Position numbers and translations under genes: made by a program
Shown: positions 26,300-39,500 of the stretch, piece after piece
Layout of the letters: every line of letters starts with the position of its first letter
Numbering within the stretch: position 1 is the first letter of the stretch
Assembly: GCA_942486035.1 (NCBI GenBank)
Contig: CALNXK010000073.1
Coordinates: 1,402,001 to 1,466,000, forward strand
Reading direction: 5' to 3'
From: Porites lobata
Taxonomy: Eukaryota; Cnidaria; Anthozoa; Scleractinia; Poritidae
DNA length: 64,000 nucleotides
The notes under the pieces: model-generated
What the model saw: the letters and a program-made list of their open reading frames with translations, nothing else
What the model was told of the DNA's origin: nothing
Databases searched by the model: none

Positions 26300-27226
26300 A
26301 TGAATATTGCTTTTTTAAATCTTTCGTTCGCCGCCATTCCAACAAACTGGAGAGAAAAGTGGCAGACGGAAACTCGTCATTACCGCAAATAAAAAGTTAA
26401 GATAGACGATTTCGTTTTAGTATAATAGGACCTGCCCTTAGACATAGTAGACGGAGGAACACCTGCATAAAATACATTGATACGGCTGGGCAAACCACAC
26501 AAACTGGGCCGGACCACGTGACCTGAATCACGGAGCGCATTGGCCGCGCAAAATAATGAGGCCTGGGTTTTAGGCAGCCTCATTACAGATGTTCGGCAAT
26601 TTACAGATTACAGATCTTGACAATTCACCTTCGGAGCGTCAGCTTTCGCGTGTAGTGTCACTTGACTTGCTATGAAAACAAACCCCCAAAGATCGGACAT
26701 TGGTTTCACAAACGTGTACTAACTTCGAGTCGCTATTCACCCATTTCCTTCTGGCTCGAAAGTGTTCAGGAATTCATAGCCCGGATTATGGGTGGGTGTG
26801 GGCCGGGTTCTTGTGCGTCTGGCGGGTCTGGGGGGAAGGAACCTGAACTTTTCAGTCTTCAGTCACTTTTGGGAATTGAATTTTTTAAGGTGGGAATAAA
26901 AAGAAGTTCGAATTCATCGGCTGGATCTCAGGGACTGGAACCTTCACGAGCGCATCATGTCAGGAGCTCTGGCGAATAAAATTAACGACTTTCGCACTCT
27001 GTTCCCGCTCTGTGATAAAACGTTTTCTGATTGGCTTATCACATCACTAGCCCCAACCTTCGCTCTGCATCCGCCATTACATCCAAAATGGCGTGTAAAA
27101 TCTATTCTTCATAGCATGAATGAGCTCGTTTTCAGTGCCTGAAATGCCTGTTCGTTAAAAATATCAAGAGATATACCCAATCAAATGAATTTTTGGACAA
27201 TTAATAGATCTCGAAACAGATAAACC
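26300..27226 (+). promoter_or_regulatory. 5' flank and probable promoter/5' UTR of LRRC40
   Basis: This stretch directly precedes the LRRC40 start and has less AT bias than its surroundings. CCGCCAT (27071-27077) and AAAATGGCG (27085-27093) are inverted YY1-like motifs, which often sit near transcription starts of housekeeping genes. An in-frame TAA at 27221-27223 lies two codons before the ATG, so 27227 is the first usable start in this exon. The transcription start itself is not determinable. Confidence 0.4.
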
Positions 27227-27547
27227 ATGCAAAGGAGACCTCGAAATCCAGGATTTGGGCGAGGTGTTGCTCAAGAAAAAGAAGGCGGTGTTTCAGATGC
27301 CCTGTTGCGCCAGGCTCGAAAGTCAGGCCAGCTGAATCTTTCCAACCGCGGTCTTACAGAAGTGCCAGACAAGGTATGGAGAGTCAACTTGGATGTTCCG
27401 CCTGAAGCAAGGAACGTTTCACTTGATTGTGCTGACGGTGATAAATGGTGGGAGATAGTGGATCTCACCAAACTAATACTGGCTTCAAACAAGTTGACGG
27501 AGATTTCATCAGAGATTGTACAGTTTTCTGCTCTGACAGTCTTGGAT
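27227..27547 (+). CDS. LRRC40: LRRC40 exon 1 (start codon)
   Basis: 107 codons, ends phase 0 at ...TVLD before donor GTAAGT. It carries the conserved N-terminal RKSGQLNLSNRGLTEVPDKV and the first LRRs. The long antisense frames over this exon are shadows. Confidence 0.95.
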
Positions 27548-30500
27548 GTAAGTAGATACAATACGTGTCCCTCTTTTCCATGCATAAAGCACCAGCACAG
27601 ATTTTAAGTCTGACAAAATCGAGCGTAGAAGTTGGAAGTCGAACCATGTTTAGATCCCTCATAATAATAACCTGTGTACAGTAACCCCTCCCCCTTCCTC
27701 TATTTCGAGATAAATTATACAAGAGACACCAGTGCAGAGGAAGGATGAGAACTGCGGTGTGTTGGAGCAATGCAAACGAAACAACAAGTTTCATTATGAA
27801 AATGAATAAACAAAAACAAGACTTTTCTCGACATGCAAACCCTCGACTTCGCCTCAGGTTTGCATGTAACTGTCTTGAATTCTCCCAACCCCTCTCGTGT
27901 TGATATCAGGTTATGCAAACACTGAAAACATTTTCTATTGCTCAAATGTAAATTATATAAAAAAAGCTATTCAAGTCAAACAATTATTGTTTGATTTGAA
28001 TTGTTTTTTCTCGGTGAGCAAGGGCCCACCTTTTCCAAAATTTTATTACTTGTAACTTTTCCTTTACTAGGTCCATGACAACAGTTTGACCATGTTACCT
28101 GGTGAGATTGGGCAGCTTGTGAATCTTAAAAGACTGAATTTGAGGTATGTGTTCTACTTCCATGTACAGTTTCATTGATGTTGTAGCAGTAAATAAAATT
28201 AATTAGCCCACTTATTAATGAATCAGTACTCCACGATCAGGCGCGTAGCTGGGGTTTGAGAAGGGGTGTTTGTACTGATACGAATATTTCTTAACAGCGG
28301 GAAATACTGTGAGCACCAAAGGTGCGAGCCTCTAGGGGTTTCTTGGAGCAACTTGCTCCCCCAGAAAATGTTGAAATCTAGAAACCTGGAAATGCTATTT
28401 TCAGTAGTCTTCTCGTGAATATTTCAAACTCGATCAAGTGTAAAATAACAGGTATTTTTAGTCTTAACAACAATATTTCCGTTTGACTTGGAACATTCAT
28501 ACATAGTGATACATACCGGCTAAGGACACGAAACAAAACTCGACGTGTGCTGCAAGGTATCTTGGAGCAAAAGCTTAAGCCCCCCAGTTCCCCGGCTCCC
28601 GCTGTCTTTGTACTGAAAGCAGCATGAAACGTCAATATGTATTAAACAAGTATCACCTAGGTCCCCCAAAATTGTATTCCCCACCTTTCGTCTTTTGAGA
28701 CTCCATTTGTCAAACCCGGAACGCATGTTAAGGAAATATCTTCAATGGTGGGATTATTTTGACTACATATAATACAAGGTCACCAGGATATACTGGGGCC
28801 ACAACATGGGCTACTTGATTATCAACTCACTACAGGACTATCAGGACTATCCTCCATCAATGACCTGCAAAGGGGGTTTGTTCAAACTCCTCAAACCCCC
28901 CCCCCCCCCTCCTATGTGCATGACGATTCACCATAGTACTCTTACTCCTCGCTAATGAAAATAATTTTCAAATGCCAACATTTTGAGACAAGCCTTATTC
29001 AAAACTTGGCAAGTGTGCAGTTGAATCATTCTCCAAACCTACTTAACTACACTTAAATAGATAGTAACAGCAGGGTTCATCCTAGAGTGTGGCAATTGTG
29101 GGATTTTTTTTCTCATTTGAATAATAATGCTGACAAAAATTTTTCTGCCATGTGCGACATTTGTATTTTAAAACCAGTCAAACCGCTCTTCTGGAGTACA
29201 AAATACAGTGAGGTATTTGTACTTGTTTTCGGTGTTATTTGTATTCTACTGAGTATAGTTGAATAATAAAATTAATAACTTATAGATCAAGTACGAAACC
29301 CAAAAAGGTCGGCTAAATCAAAGCCATTACAAAGTCGTTTGAGAGTTAAAATACCAGGGCAAGCAAGGGGGGGGGGGAATGTGTGGAGGGCAAGGAGTGT
29401 CGAATCATAATGTCAGTTCCCTTATTCTCCATCCTCTCAACCCTAATTCTTTGGTAAGTCATAATTCTGCAATAGTAGGTACAGATATACTTATATATAT
29501 ATATTTTTGATGGTTTTTGCCTCTTTTTTCAGCCATAATAAGCTATCCTCTCTTCCAAGTTCACTGGGATGCCTTGGCAGTCTGTCATCCTTAAAAATGG
29601 ATCATAACAATCTTACAAGCCTGGAAATTGAGTTGGGAAAGATGGTTCAGTTAGAAGAAATGGTGGGTTATCATTCTTCTTCAGTATCAAAGTTGGTATT
29701 CTCTTACTGAATTAATGACTACATTGTTATAGGAAATTAATGCTTCATGAAATTAAGGTATTGGAAATTAAGTTGACGTAAATTAACACAAAGTTAATTT
29801 AAAAGGACTTTTGAATGAAGGAAATTAACCCGAAAGAGAGGGTAACATTTCAAAAAGAAGGAAATTAATGCGCGTTCAAAAAGAAACAAAAGTTGTTGAC
29901 ACAAAAGGAAAATAGTTAAATGTATTGCATTGTAGTTCAATGTACTTTCCCTAAATGTACAAAGAAATCTGCAAGGGAAGAGATCTGACACTGGCAGATG
30001 TACACCATCATTAGATAGTCCTCTTTCTAGGTTGTCAAGAATGTCAAAAGTGTATCGAGAATTTGGGGCCAAAATACATGTAGTGGAAACTAAGGTTGTG
30101 GAAATTAACGCTCCACTTAATTTATGCCACAGTAATTAACGTTCTTTACAGAAATTAACGTTTCATGACTTAAATTAGCGTTAATTACCTATGATAAGGT
30201 AGCCCATTTAATATGGTACTTCACATCCCACATCAAACTGGATGTGAATTACACTTTATCTCACACTTGCTCTAGCTATTGTAGTAAATGGACTGGTGCT
30301 TTTCCTAAATATGCACAGCTGTAATTTTAAATTTCACTCTAACAATTGGCTAAAAGATAAAACTTGGTTCAGTCTCCAGCCCACTAGTGCCTCTGTGGTT
30401 CTCTCCCTACCATATGAATGAGTGCAGAGATTGTTGGGTTGGACCATTATTTCAACTGAACAGTCAGACTGAGCCTGTCATGATACATGTATGCAGAGCA

Positions 30501-33500
30501 AATTCTTATGGAAAATTAGGTCACCAAAATATCATGTTACAAATTGAAATTTTCATTTTCTGACATACTTATTGTAATGATCTTGATGCCATGGGTTGCA
30601 GAGTAACTTTCATTAATTTAATTTTATTATTGATTTTTATTTTATATCAACTAAATAAAAATTTTGATTGATAACTTGAGTATAGTTTGTTGTTTTAGAG
30701 AGTAAGAAGGTTCTTTTCTAATGTGATGAGAAGTAAGAGGATTACGTCCCAAAACGTGAACTGGCAAAGGCTGTACATTCTCGCAGCAATCAAGTATCAA
30801 GAGTAACCTGCGAAAACATCCATTTCTCCTTGCTCTTCGCTGCTGGGGACGTTTTGCGCGGAGGAACGTCTGTGACTCAACGACAGAAATTCCATACTGA
30901 TGATGTAAAATCTGTCCGAAATCCGGTCAGAAGCGCTTATTGGTCGACGGAGTAGTTACATTGTTTCAGCTATTGTTTACGACAGTCTTGACAGACAAAA
31001 GACAAAAGGTCACAGAGGTCAAATGTTAATGTGAAGAATCTGTAACAAAAACAGTCAATATTTGTAGAATATAGTCTTCTCTAGAAGAAGTATTTGAATT
31101 TTGCTGGAGCTCTTTGGCAGATGAACACAACACTTTACCAAAATTTACCAGAAGACACACAAAATTGTTATATAAAGTTATATTTGGAACCCCATGACTA
31201 CCGGATTTTTTATGTAAACATTGATTTGCGTCATCAGTATGGAATTTCTGTCACTGAGTTGCAGACATTCCTCCACGCAAAATGTCCCCAGCTATGAAGA
31301 GCGAGGAGAAACGGATGTTTTCGCGGACTACTATCAAGAGTAGAAAGCCTTATTACTCAAAGGGTTATAACAAAGGCTGTTCCAGTTTGAGGAGTCAAGC
31401 CTCAATTCAGGAATCAAGTCTCGATTCTCCACTTGATTCTCAATCTTGATTCTCGAGAGGATTGGGAATCGAGTGTCAATTTACTTTTGAATGGTACTGT
31501 GTGCATTATTATAATTTTAGAGTATAAAATATCGCACATTGAATACAGAGACGCTATTTTGACGTTACTTCTGAACTTTAGGATTTATCTCACAATTCTC
31601 TGAGAAGTCTGCCACTATCCCTTGGTAACTGTCACAGTCTTCGACATTTGAACTTGTCTCAGAATAGCTTGGAGTGCCTTCCTCCTGAGATAGGTCATCT
31701 GCGTGGTGAGTAAAGTGACATACAGCTGTAAATCTTAAAGTACAATGTTTTGATTCAATGGTATTCTATACATGTATGTGAGTTTGTGAAGAGATTTTTG
31801 GGAATAATATACGTAAGCAATTACAGACTATGAGCGGTCTCTCTTTTTTCTTAGTCTGTCAAGCGAAATGTGCGAGACATGTAAATGATCACGCGCATGA
31901 CTGAACGCTTGAGACCAGAGACCTCTCAACGCCTGCATGCACATGCACTCCCCTCACTAAATCTGAAGTAAAAGAGAGACTACTTGCAGTCTAAAGGAAT
32001 TTTTTTATTCCAGAACATACTTATTATTGTAAACAATATAATATTACTGAATAACTGCAACTTTAGAGATTAGACCAAATTTAAAATGTCAGTTAGCCTG
32101 AAGGAAAAGGTTTTGATTGTTAGGTAAAAAAAAAAGTGGTGGTGGAGAATTATACAAACTGTTTGCAATAATTTTATGACGAAAGATAATGTTTATGTTT
32201 TCTGTCAAATTACAAAAATTCCAATAAGTAATGTTTGTGTACAGTGTATTCGAGGAACTAACTGAACAATCAATAATAATAATAATGATAATAACAGTAA
32301 TAATTGGAGCTTGCAATCCTAATCTCTAGGTTGTTATTTGCCATGCATCGCGTGTATGTAGCCAGCATTCCTTTTGGACTTCCACTAAGAATGAATAGAA
32401 TGTACAGAATGCAGTTTGATCATGTGCGTTTAGACCCTTTATCACTCTTATTCTCATCATGGGTGTTTTGACCATCTGTCACATGAAACTTGCGCAAAGC
32501 TCGGCGATGGCAAGCATTTTGACTTTCGATTGTTGTCGCCTGCACTCCAGTAACCTTTAGTTATTACTAGTAATAATGGTTTTAATCCAGTGGAACCCAT
32601 ATTGGTATTTTATATTCATTAAATACACCCGCTTTTATCAAAGTTACATGTATGACCTGAACCAAGGTGTAGGTAGTCATTGAGTCATTTGTACACCTCA
32701 ACTCAGGGCTGTGCTCTAGCAGAGCCCAGTGGCCCCTGGCGCCTAATTTTTGCCCTCGGGCGACTAGAAAGTCTCAGATTTTTCATATAAATCATATGCT
32801 GGGCACCCTAGATTTTACAGTTTCAGAGCAGTGGGCTTCCTTCAATTTTCCTTAGAGCATAGCCTTGCAACTGAGTTGCAGGTTCAGTTCGCTGGATGAG
32901 TTTTAAAACAGTACAGTTAACTTTGATCCAAACTCTTGCTTAGCTAGTGATAAATTAGTGTGGCCTCACAATGGCTTGCCAATGCCCATATAAATGTCCC
33001 ACTCATGCCTTGTTTTCTTGTATTAATGTACAAGTACCAGGGGCATAGCCAGCTTTTCGACTAGTTGTAGGCCTGGCTGACTTTCATTTCCACGTATCCT
33101 GGAAATTGCACTCATGGCTGCTACGCACTGTCCTCACTAACACTTTGAGCTCTTAAGCTCATTTAGCTCACCCCAACAATGCATAATTTATTACAAGTGG
33201 TAGAGTGATCAACTAAAAAATTTGTAGGCCTGGGCCTACAGGTCACGGACTGACTACGCCCCTGAATACTGTTCCTCTTTTAAAATTGCAGCATTAAGAG
33301 ATTTGAATCTGAGCAATAACAAGCTTTCTGAACTTCCTAAAGGTAAGTTGCAGAGAGCCACATTAGTTTAGCAATGTTTCACAGCATCATCTTATTGGTT
33401 AAGCTAAAGAACTTATTAAGGTTAAAGTGAGATTAGGCTTATTTGACCAAATCAAAGTTTCATTTACTGTCAAAACTACAAGTTTCCCTGATTGGAATGC

Positions 33501-36500
33501 TATCTAATTGTTTCGAAGTACAAATGCGTGAAAATTAAATAGACCCTTCTATTCCCACAGTTTTTTGTTTTCAATTTTCGATAAGGCCAAAGGCTTCGTC
33601 AACAGGAGGTTTGGGTACAAGATGAGTCTGTAGCAAGTGAAGAATGATATAGCTCCAGAAAGACACGACATTTTACAGATGTTTTTTTGGTGGGGGCACA
33701 AACTTGCAGAGCTACATTTACCTGTATATCTTCACTAGTTTTTAATACCATACTTCACTCTAAATCCGGGAACTTAACTGAGATTAGGGCGTTTTTCCAG
33801 CAGTGTTGACAGATTTTCCCAGACTGGTCCATGTCAACCTGTTGAAAAAACTATGCTAGGGTCTACTTAATTACTTTTTCTGAGAAAGATTTGTCATGCA
33901 AACAATTAGTTTGCGCCAAATGGTACTCATATTAGCTTATCCAAAAGAATTAATAATAGTTAGTTCCACAATAAAATAATTGCTCCTTCTGGAGAGTAAA
34001 ACATGTCTTCTTTTTGGCAGACCTTGGAAACTTAAGCAATCTTGAAAGGCTGGATTGCCGTCATAATCAGCTTACCAGCGTACCTCTCCTGTCTTCCTGT
34101 CAATCACTGAAGGTGCGTGTAATCCTTACAGCTCTACCCTTCCCATGGTTCGCACAGGCCTTGAAAAGTCCTTGAAAATTGAAAAATTGTGGGATATCCT
34201 TGAAACGTCCTTGAATTTTCCACAGAAGTCCTTAAATATTTTTTAAAGCTCCTTGAATAAAAATAACCTTAATAGTTAAGAAAAAAAGTTTTACGCAAGG
34301 GAATGATTGAAAGCGCAGCAATACACAAATTTTCTTGTTGCTCATGAAAGTGTTTTCTTATGATTTCGGTGTTCCCGACGTAGTTCATTTTCCGTTATTT
34401 GAAGTAACCTAGGAACTGTGCCTTAATGAAGGAAGGTATTGCAATAAGCAAACCCTCCTCTACCCACGCATTTTAAAGGTCTCTACTTCATGTTATTGGG
34501 GAAAAGAAGTCCTTGAAAAAATGATTTAGTCCTTGAAAAGTCCTTGGAAAGTCGTTGATTTTTTCCCCAAAGAATTCTGTATGAAACATGCTTCCACACC
34601 TAAGAATACAGCCATTCAAAGTTTTAACGAACGTTCTCTTTAGCATGCGTAGCAGACGACTTTTTTTGGTGTGGTATTCGTTTGTGGTTCGTAAAGTAAG
34701 AGACAAAGCTGCGCGAAAGCTAAACAGAAGTCAAGCGAGAAAACGTATGTAAAACGCACCAAAAAAACGTTTCTATTTACGCAGGCTATTTCTATGTGGA
34801 AAATAATGAAAAAGAAATGGTACCACTCAAATGCAAAAACTCTGCCAAAGATATTTTATTTGAAATGTCACATATGGGGGGTTTTATCCAAAGACAAAAA
34901 CTGAACTCCTTGTCGCCATAATATTTTATTGGCAGGAACTTTACCTCGGCAACAATAAGATAACAAACCTGAATAGGGAAAGTTTTGCTTCTATGACGTC
35001 TCTCTCGATATTTGGTATAAGAGACAACAAGATTAACAGGTAGGGAAATTTAAGTAGAAATTATGTACCACTTATTGTTTAAGGTTTTGTCCTTTGGTGT
35101 GACCCAGATGAGTAGGCACGTTTCTTGAGAGTCCCGGTAACTTTTCGGGTCCGACGCCGAGTATTAAAATCAAGATATAAAGAATAATAGCGCGGGCCCT
35201 AGCTAACAAGCCAGTCCTCTTTGTTTTGGTAACCGATCGCGTTATCATGCTATCTACATAACTAATGAAACCTCGATCTTAAATTACAGAGAGAGATACA
35301 GGGACTCTCAAGAAATCTGCCCTCTCATCCGGGTCATCCCAAAGGACAACACTCTTAGACAATAATACCATCAACTGACGTGATACAACTCACTTCTGAA
35401 GATGACTACCGGACAGGCTGTCGAAACGTCAATCACTGTCAACAACAAAAGTCCTATTCAGGACTTTTTTCACCCGGACGATCAAACTCAACCTACTTTT
35501 GAAATGACTCCTGGGTTCAAACCTTTCACAGAATACAAAACAGTTGCCAGGCCCGGTATTTACCGGAATTTCTGAGAAAAAGCCCTTGCAGGATCAGGGA
35601 TCCGGCGGGGATAACTCGGATGACTAGCGGTGCATCAAAGGAAGCAATGAATCTTTGCCCCGAGTGGATTCATCGGTTCCACCAGTTGATACATCATGAT
35701 CTGAGTGATCTCGGATCACTGATCCTGATTCGGATCCTCCCGAAGAAAAACTCTCTGAAAACTTTCTTCTTATATATGTACAGCTTCTGTAACTAAGGCC
35801 AATGTCCACAGTGAGCGGGATTGAAAACGCAACTTGATTCTACACTCATCTCTTTAAGCTATCCACCTCAAACGGATCTTTGTCCAAACGTTCTTCAAAG
35901 AATAAATTTGGTCAAATTGCCGGCATTGCGTTTTAGGGTGGACGGAAAACATTTTGAAAAAGGAATTTTTCAAAAAGGCTGACGCCAATATAAGGAACAG
36001 TGTGTATTCAGTTAGGGGACAGAAATGAGCTCTTGCTTCGTCCTGTGATTTCCTACTTCCATGCAATACGTTTTTCTTCAATTTTCCAGCATTCCAGATG
36101 AGACAACATTGTTAAAAAAGCGTGAAATACTTGATTATAAGTTTTTCTTCATTTTTTAGCATTCCAGATGAGATAACAGTGTTAAGAAAGCTTGAAAGAC
36201 TTGATTTGGCAAACAATGATATATCTGGGTGAGTATGGTTGACTTAGTGAAATCAGATTCGGGCACAGAATTTGCAAGTAATGGAGTATGTATTAACACC
36301 CTATAAAAAGTCCAAGTTGAAATATCTTAATTGCTTTCCACTTCTTTATGAAGCACCGTCTCCCCGTTCCTTTTATTTCTCTGAGAGATACGTTCAGTTT
36401 GATAATAGAATTTGGCGTTTAGAACTACTAGTCTTTACATTCTGTGATGCAGATGGGGCGATGGGGAAGACCGTGTGGCAAACATAACGAATCGTTTTAA

Positions 36501-39500
36501 ACAACATTTATCTTTTCATCATAAGAGAGCTTTAGATTCTGAGACGAGTACGACTACGACTACGCGATTTCTCAATACTAAGTAGTGCTCGCGCGTGTAC
36601 CAGCGTCATTTTGGCGGGAAAAGGTGGTAGCCGTCGTCATTCTACTACGAGTTTTAGCGTGAGATGTCGCCGGAAGTGGCGAAAACAAGATATCAAATGT
36701 TAGAAGTTTTATCTATTGTGCGATCGGGAGAGCGCGTAACCTCCTTCACTAAAGATAACAATGCTAACTTTTCTAGTGAAAAATAGTAAAATGAAGCTTT
36801 CGGGAAAGTTTATATTTTGAGAATACGCGAAAAAACTTTAAGTTAAATCTCGTACTCGTAGTCATCCTCGTCCTCGAATCTAACCTGGTGAAATTTCCGA
36901 CAACAAAATTTCAAACAAGATCCTATGTTTTACCCACGTCCCTTCTGACAAACCCATTTTCTCAAAAGGGCTCATTTGTAGCCATCCAATTCACAGTTAC
37001 AACACTTGTTACGTACTGTAGCTAACACGGGTCTTGTTATGCTATAGAGAGCTTGCGCAGCAACGTTTTTGAGCGACGCACCTCAACCGGAAGTGAGCTT
37101 TAATCTCCTTTAATATGCCTTGATGCCACCAAATTTGTATTGGTAAATGTCTTTACTTATAAAGTCCACTTCCGGTAGACGTGCGTCGGTCAAAAACATC
37201 GCTGCTTAACCTCCCTAATAAGCAGTCCAGGCAACATTTTTTTGTACTTGGTTCATCTACCCTTTAGTACTCTGCTAAAATGTTTTAGTAATATAATTCA
37301 TTGAACTTGGCAAAGGTGACCTCAATATTGTATACTTGTTAAAAATAAAGTAAAAATATTTCCAAAAGTACCGCCAAGGCTATAAAGTCAGCCCTGCATT
37401 TTAGCAATGGGGTAATTACAGTCAAGTCTCTCATAAGCGACCACTCTTGGTGCACAGCAAAGTGGTCGCGATCGCTTACGGGAGGTGGTCTCTTTGAGAG
37501 AGTTGACCGTATGTCGCTTTGTTTTTTCAGTCTTCCTTGCACTATGGGTACCATGGAGCATATCAAATCCTTAGTACTTGATGGAAATCCCTTAAGAAGC
37601 TTGCGGAGAGATGTTGTCATGGTAATGTTTACTTAAGGCATAAGACCTTTCCTAAAAAAAAAAGAACACTCGGTGATATGTCTTTTAGGAGACGTCTTCT
37701 GTAACTTCGTTCTTGTCGATCGATCCATCCGATACGTATGAATAAAAGGTGAAAACGAGGTAATGTTTTGCGTTTTCGGACAAACACGGATTCGTGTGCG
37801 CGATCGGACTAAAACAAACAACTATTAATTTTTTGAATTGAAGTGAAACCCCCAGTCCAATGTACTTCTTTTTAGCCAACTCTGTTTCCAGTTATTGCTG
37901 AACATGAATCTGTCTTTTTCTCTAGTCATTATTTTCTTCGGAAAGTAATCGAGAGTGCTTTTTGATGCAAATTTATATCTTTTGCTAGTTATGCACGTGT
38001 ACATGAAACTTGAAAACAATGCCAGTGAATAATGAGGACGCTCACTTGTAAACACAAAATCTGGGGGGAAAATTGGTTGTATTTGAGGCCCTATTTAAAA
38101 GCCTTCCCTATTTTTAATGTTCTTGAAACTTACAGGGAATATTTCTTGACGATTGATCTCGGGGTTATCGAATTTATAAAAAAATTTATCGAGCGGTTTT
38201 TGGAAAAATGCGAAATTTTTAGGCATGGACCAAATTACGTCCAAAACTGCATCAAAAGTAGCTGAATGCAAGTTAATAAAATTCTTCTTACTCGCGACCT
38301 CCCAGAGCAATTCCCCTCTTTTTTTGTATGCAGTTTTCAATGGAATCAAATCACTATGAGATGAAGCCTCGTTCCCAAAGCTTATCATTTTCCTAAAATA
38401 TTAGCGAATTGTGTGGCTAGCATGCTATTTCACTGTTTTTATTCTTCTCAAAACTACATTTCAAAATATTTCGAAAACGCTCTCATAGAATTTGTTCAAA
38501 CTAAGCCATAATGGAGGCAATTATAGCAGGTACATACTCCCTTAAGCGATTTCTTCAAACACCTTTGCATCACTAGTTGCTAGCTCGAAAACCTTACGGT
38601 TATCTAGCCGCTAGGCATTTCCTTCTATGTAATAATATTTAGTTTAAATTGTAATTGAATATTCTACGTGTTAAGTTACTAATTATTCAATAAGTTTGAC
38701 AAAGCCTGTAATGGAAATGTGAATAAAGTGTTGTTGTTGTTGCTGGAACAGAGAAACACAAAGATAAATAAAAAACGTAATGGCGTCATTACGTTGCCAT
38801 GGCGGCTCCGATTGCAATAAAACCCAGATCATAACAAATTTTCATCTTTATATAATACAGTTGTGGTAACCTTTTTTCCATATCTTTACTCATGCCGACG
38901 TAGTTAATGCTCAAAGTTGGGAGGTATCAACCCCAAAAAATCCAGTCGAGCCACCTTAAATGCACCTCGAAAAGCTTAGCACGTATATCTCTATTAAAGA
39001 AGAATTAAGCCCTCCCCTGATCGCCGGCATAGTTTTAAAACTTGTAACATTCGATCGCATGTATTTTTGCCACTACGACATTGTCGCTAAAAACCGGAGT
39101 AGAATGAGGACGGCTATCACGTTTTCCCGTCAAAATAGCACTGGTTAACGCTTGTTTACTACTTCGTATCAGAGAGATTTAGAGTGATGTTTATGGCAAA
39201 CGGCAAACGTTAGAGTTCACTGAAGTTCAGAACTTTTCAAAATAGAAAAAGGGCTGCGAAAAACAGTCCAAAACGATTCCTCTAGACAAATCCAACCTGA
39301 AGCTTCTAATTTCAGTAATTTGGAGGTAGACGTAATGGACGGTAAAGCACGAGTTAAGGGAAAACTTTTTCCCGTGGTACAAACTTATACGTTTGCTGTT
39401 TGCCGTAAAGGTGTTATCTAAATCTCCCTAATAGGAAGAACATTGGCCCTTGAAGTCGTCCTCGTATTTAATAATAGGCTGAATTAGCAACAGAAGTGGA

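Noticed and set aside
26662..26979. 105-codon plus-strand frame upstream of LRRC40
   Set aside because: Non-ATG start, low-complexity Gly/Ser stretch, lies in the putative promoter/5' UTR.
27271..27945. Minus-strand frames of 76-109 codons over LRRC40 exon 1
   Set aside because: Shadows of the sense coding exon; no domains.
31094..31297. 67-codon frame
   Set aside because: It lies within the MULE-like element and extends into its terminal inverted repeat; no transposase motif.
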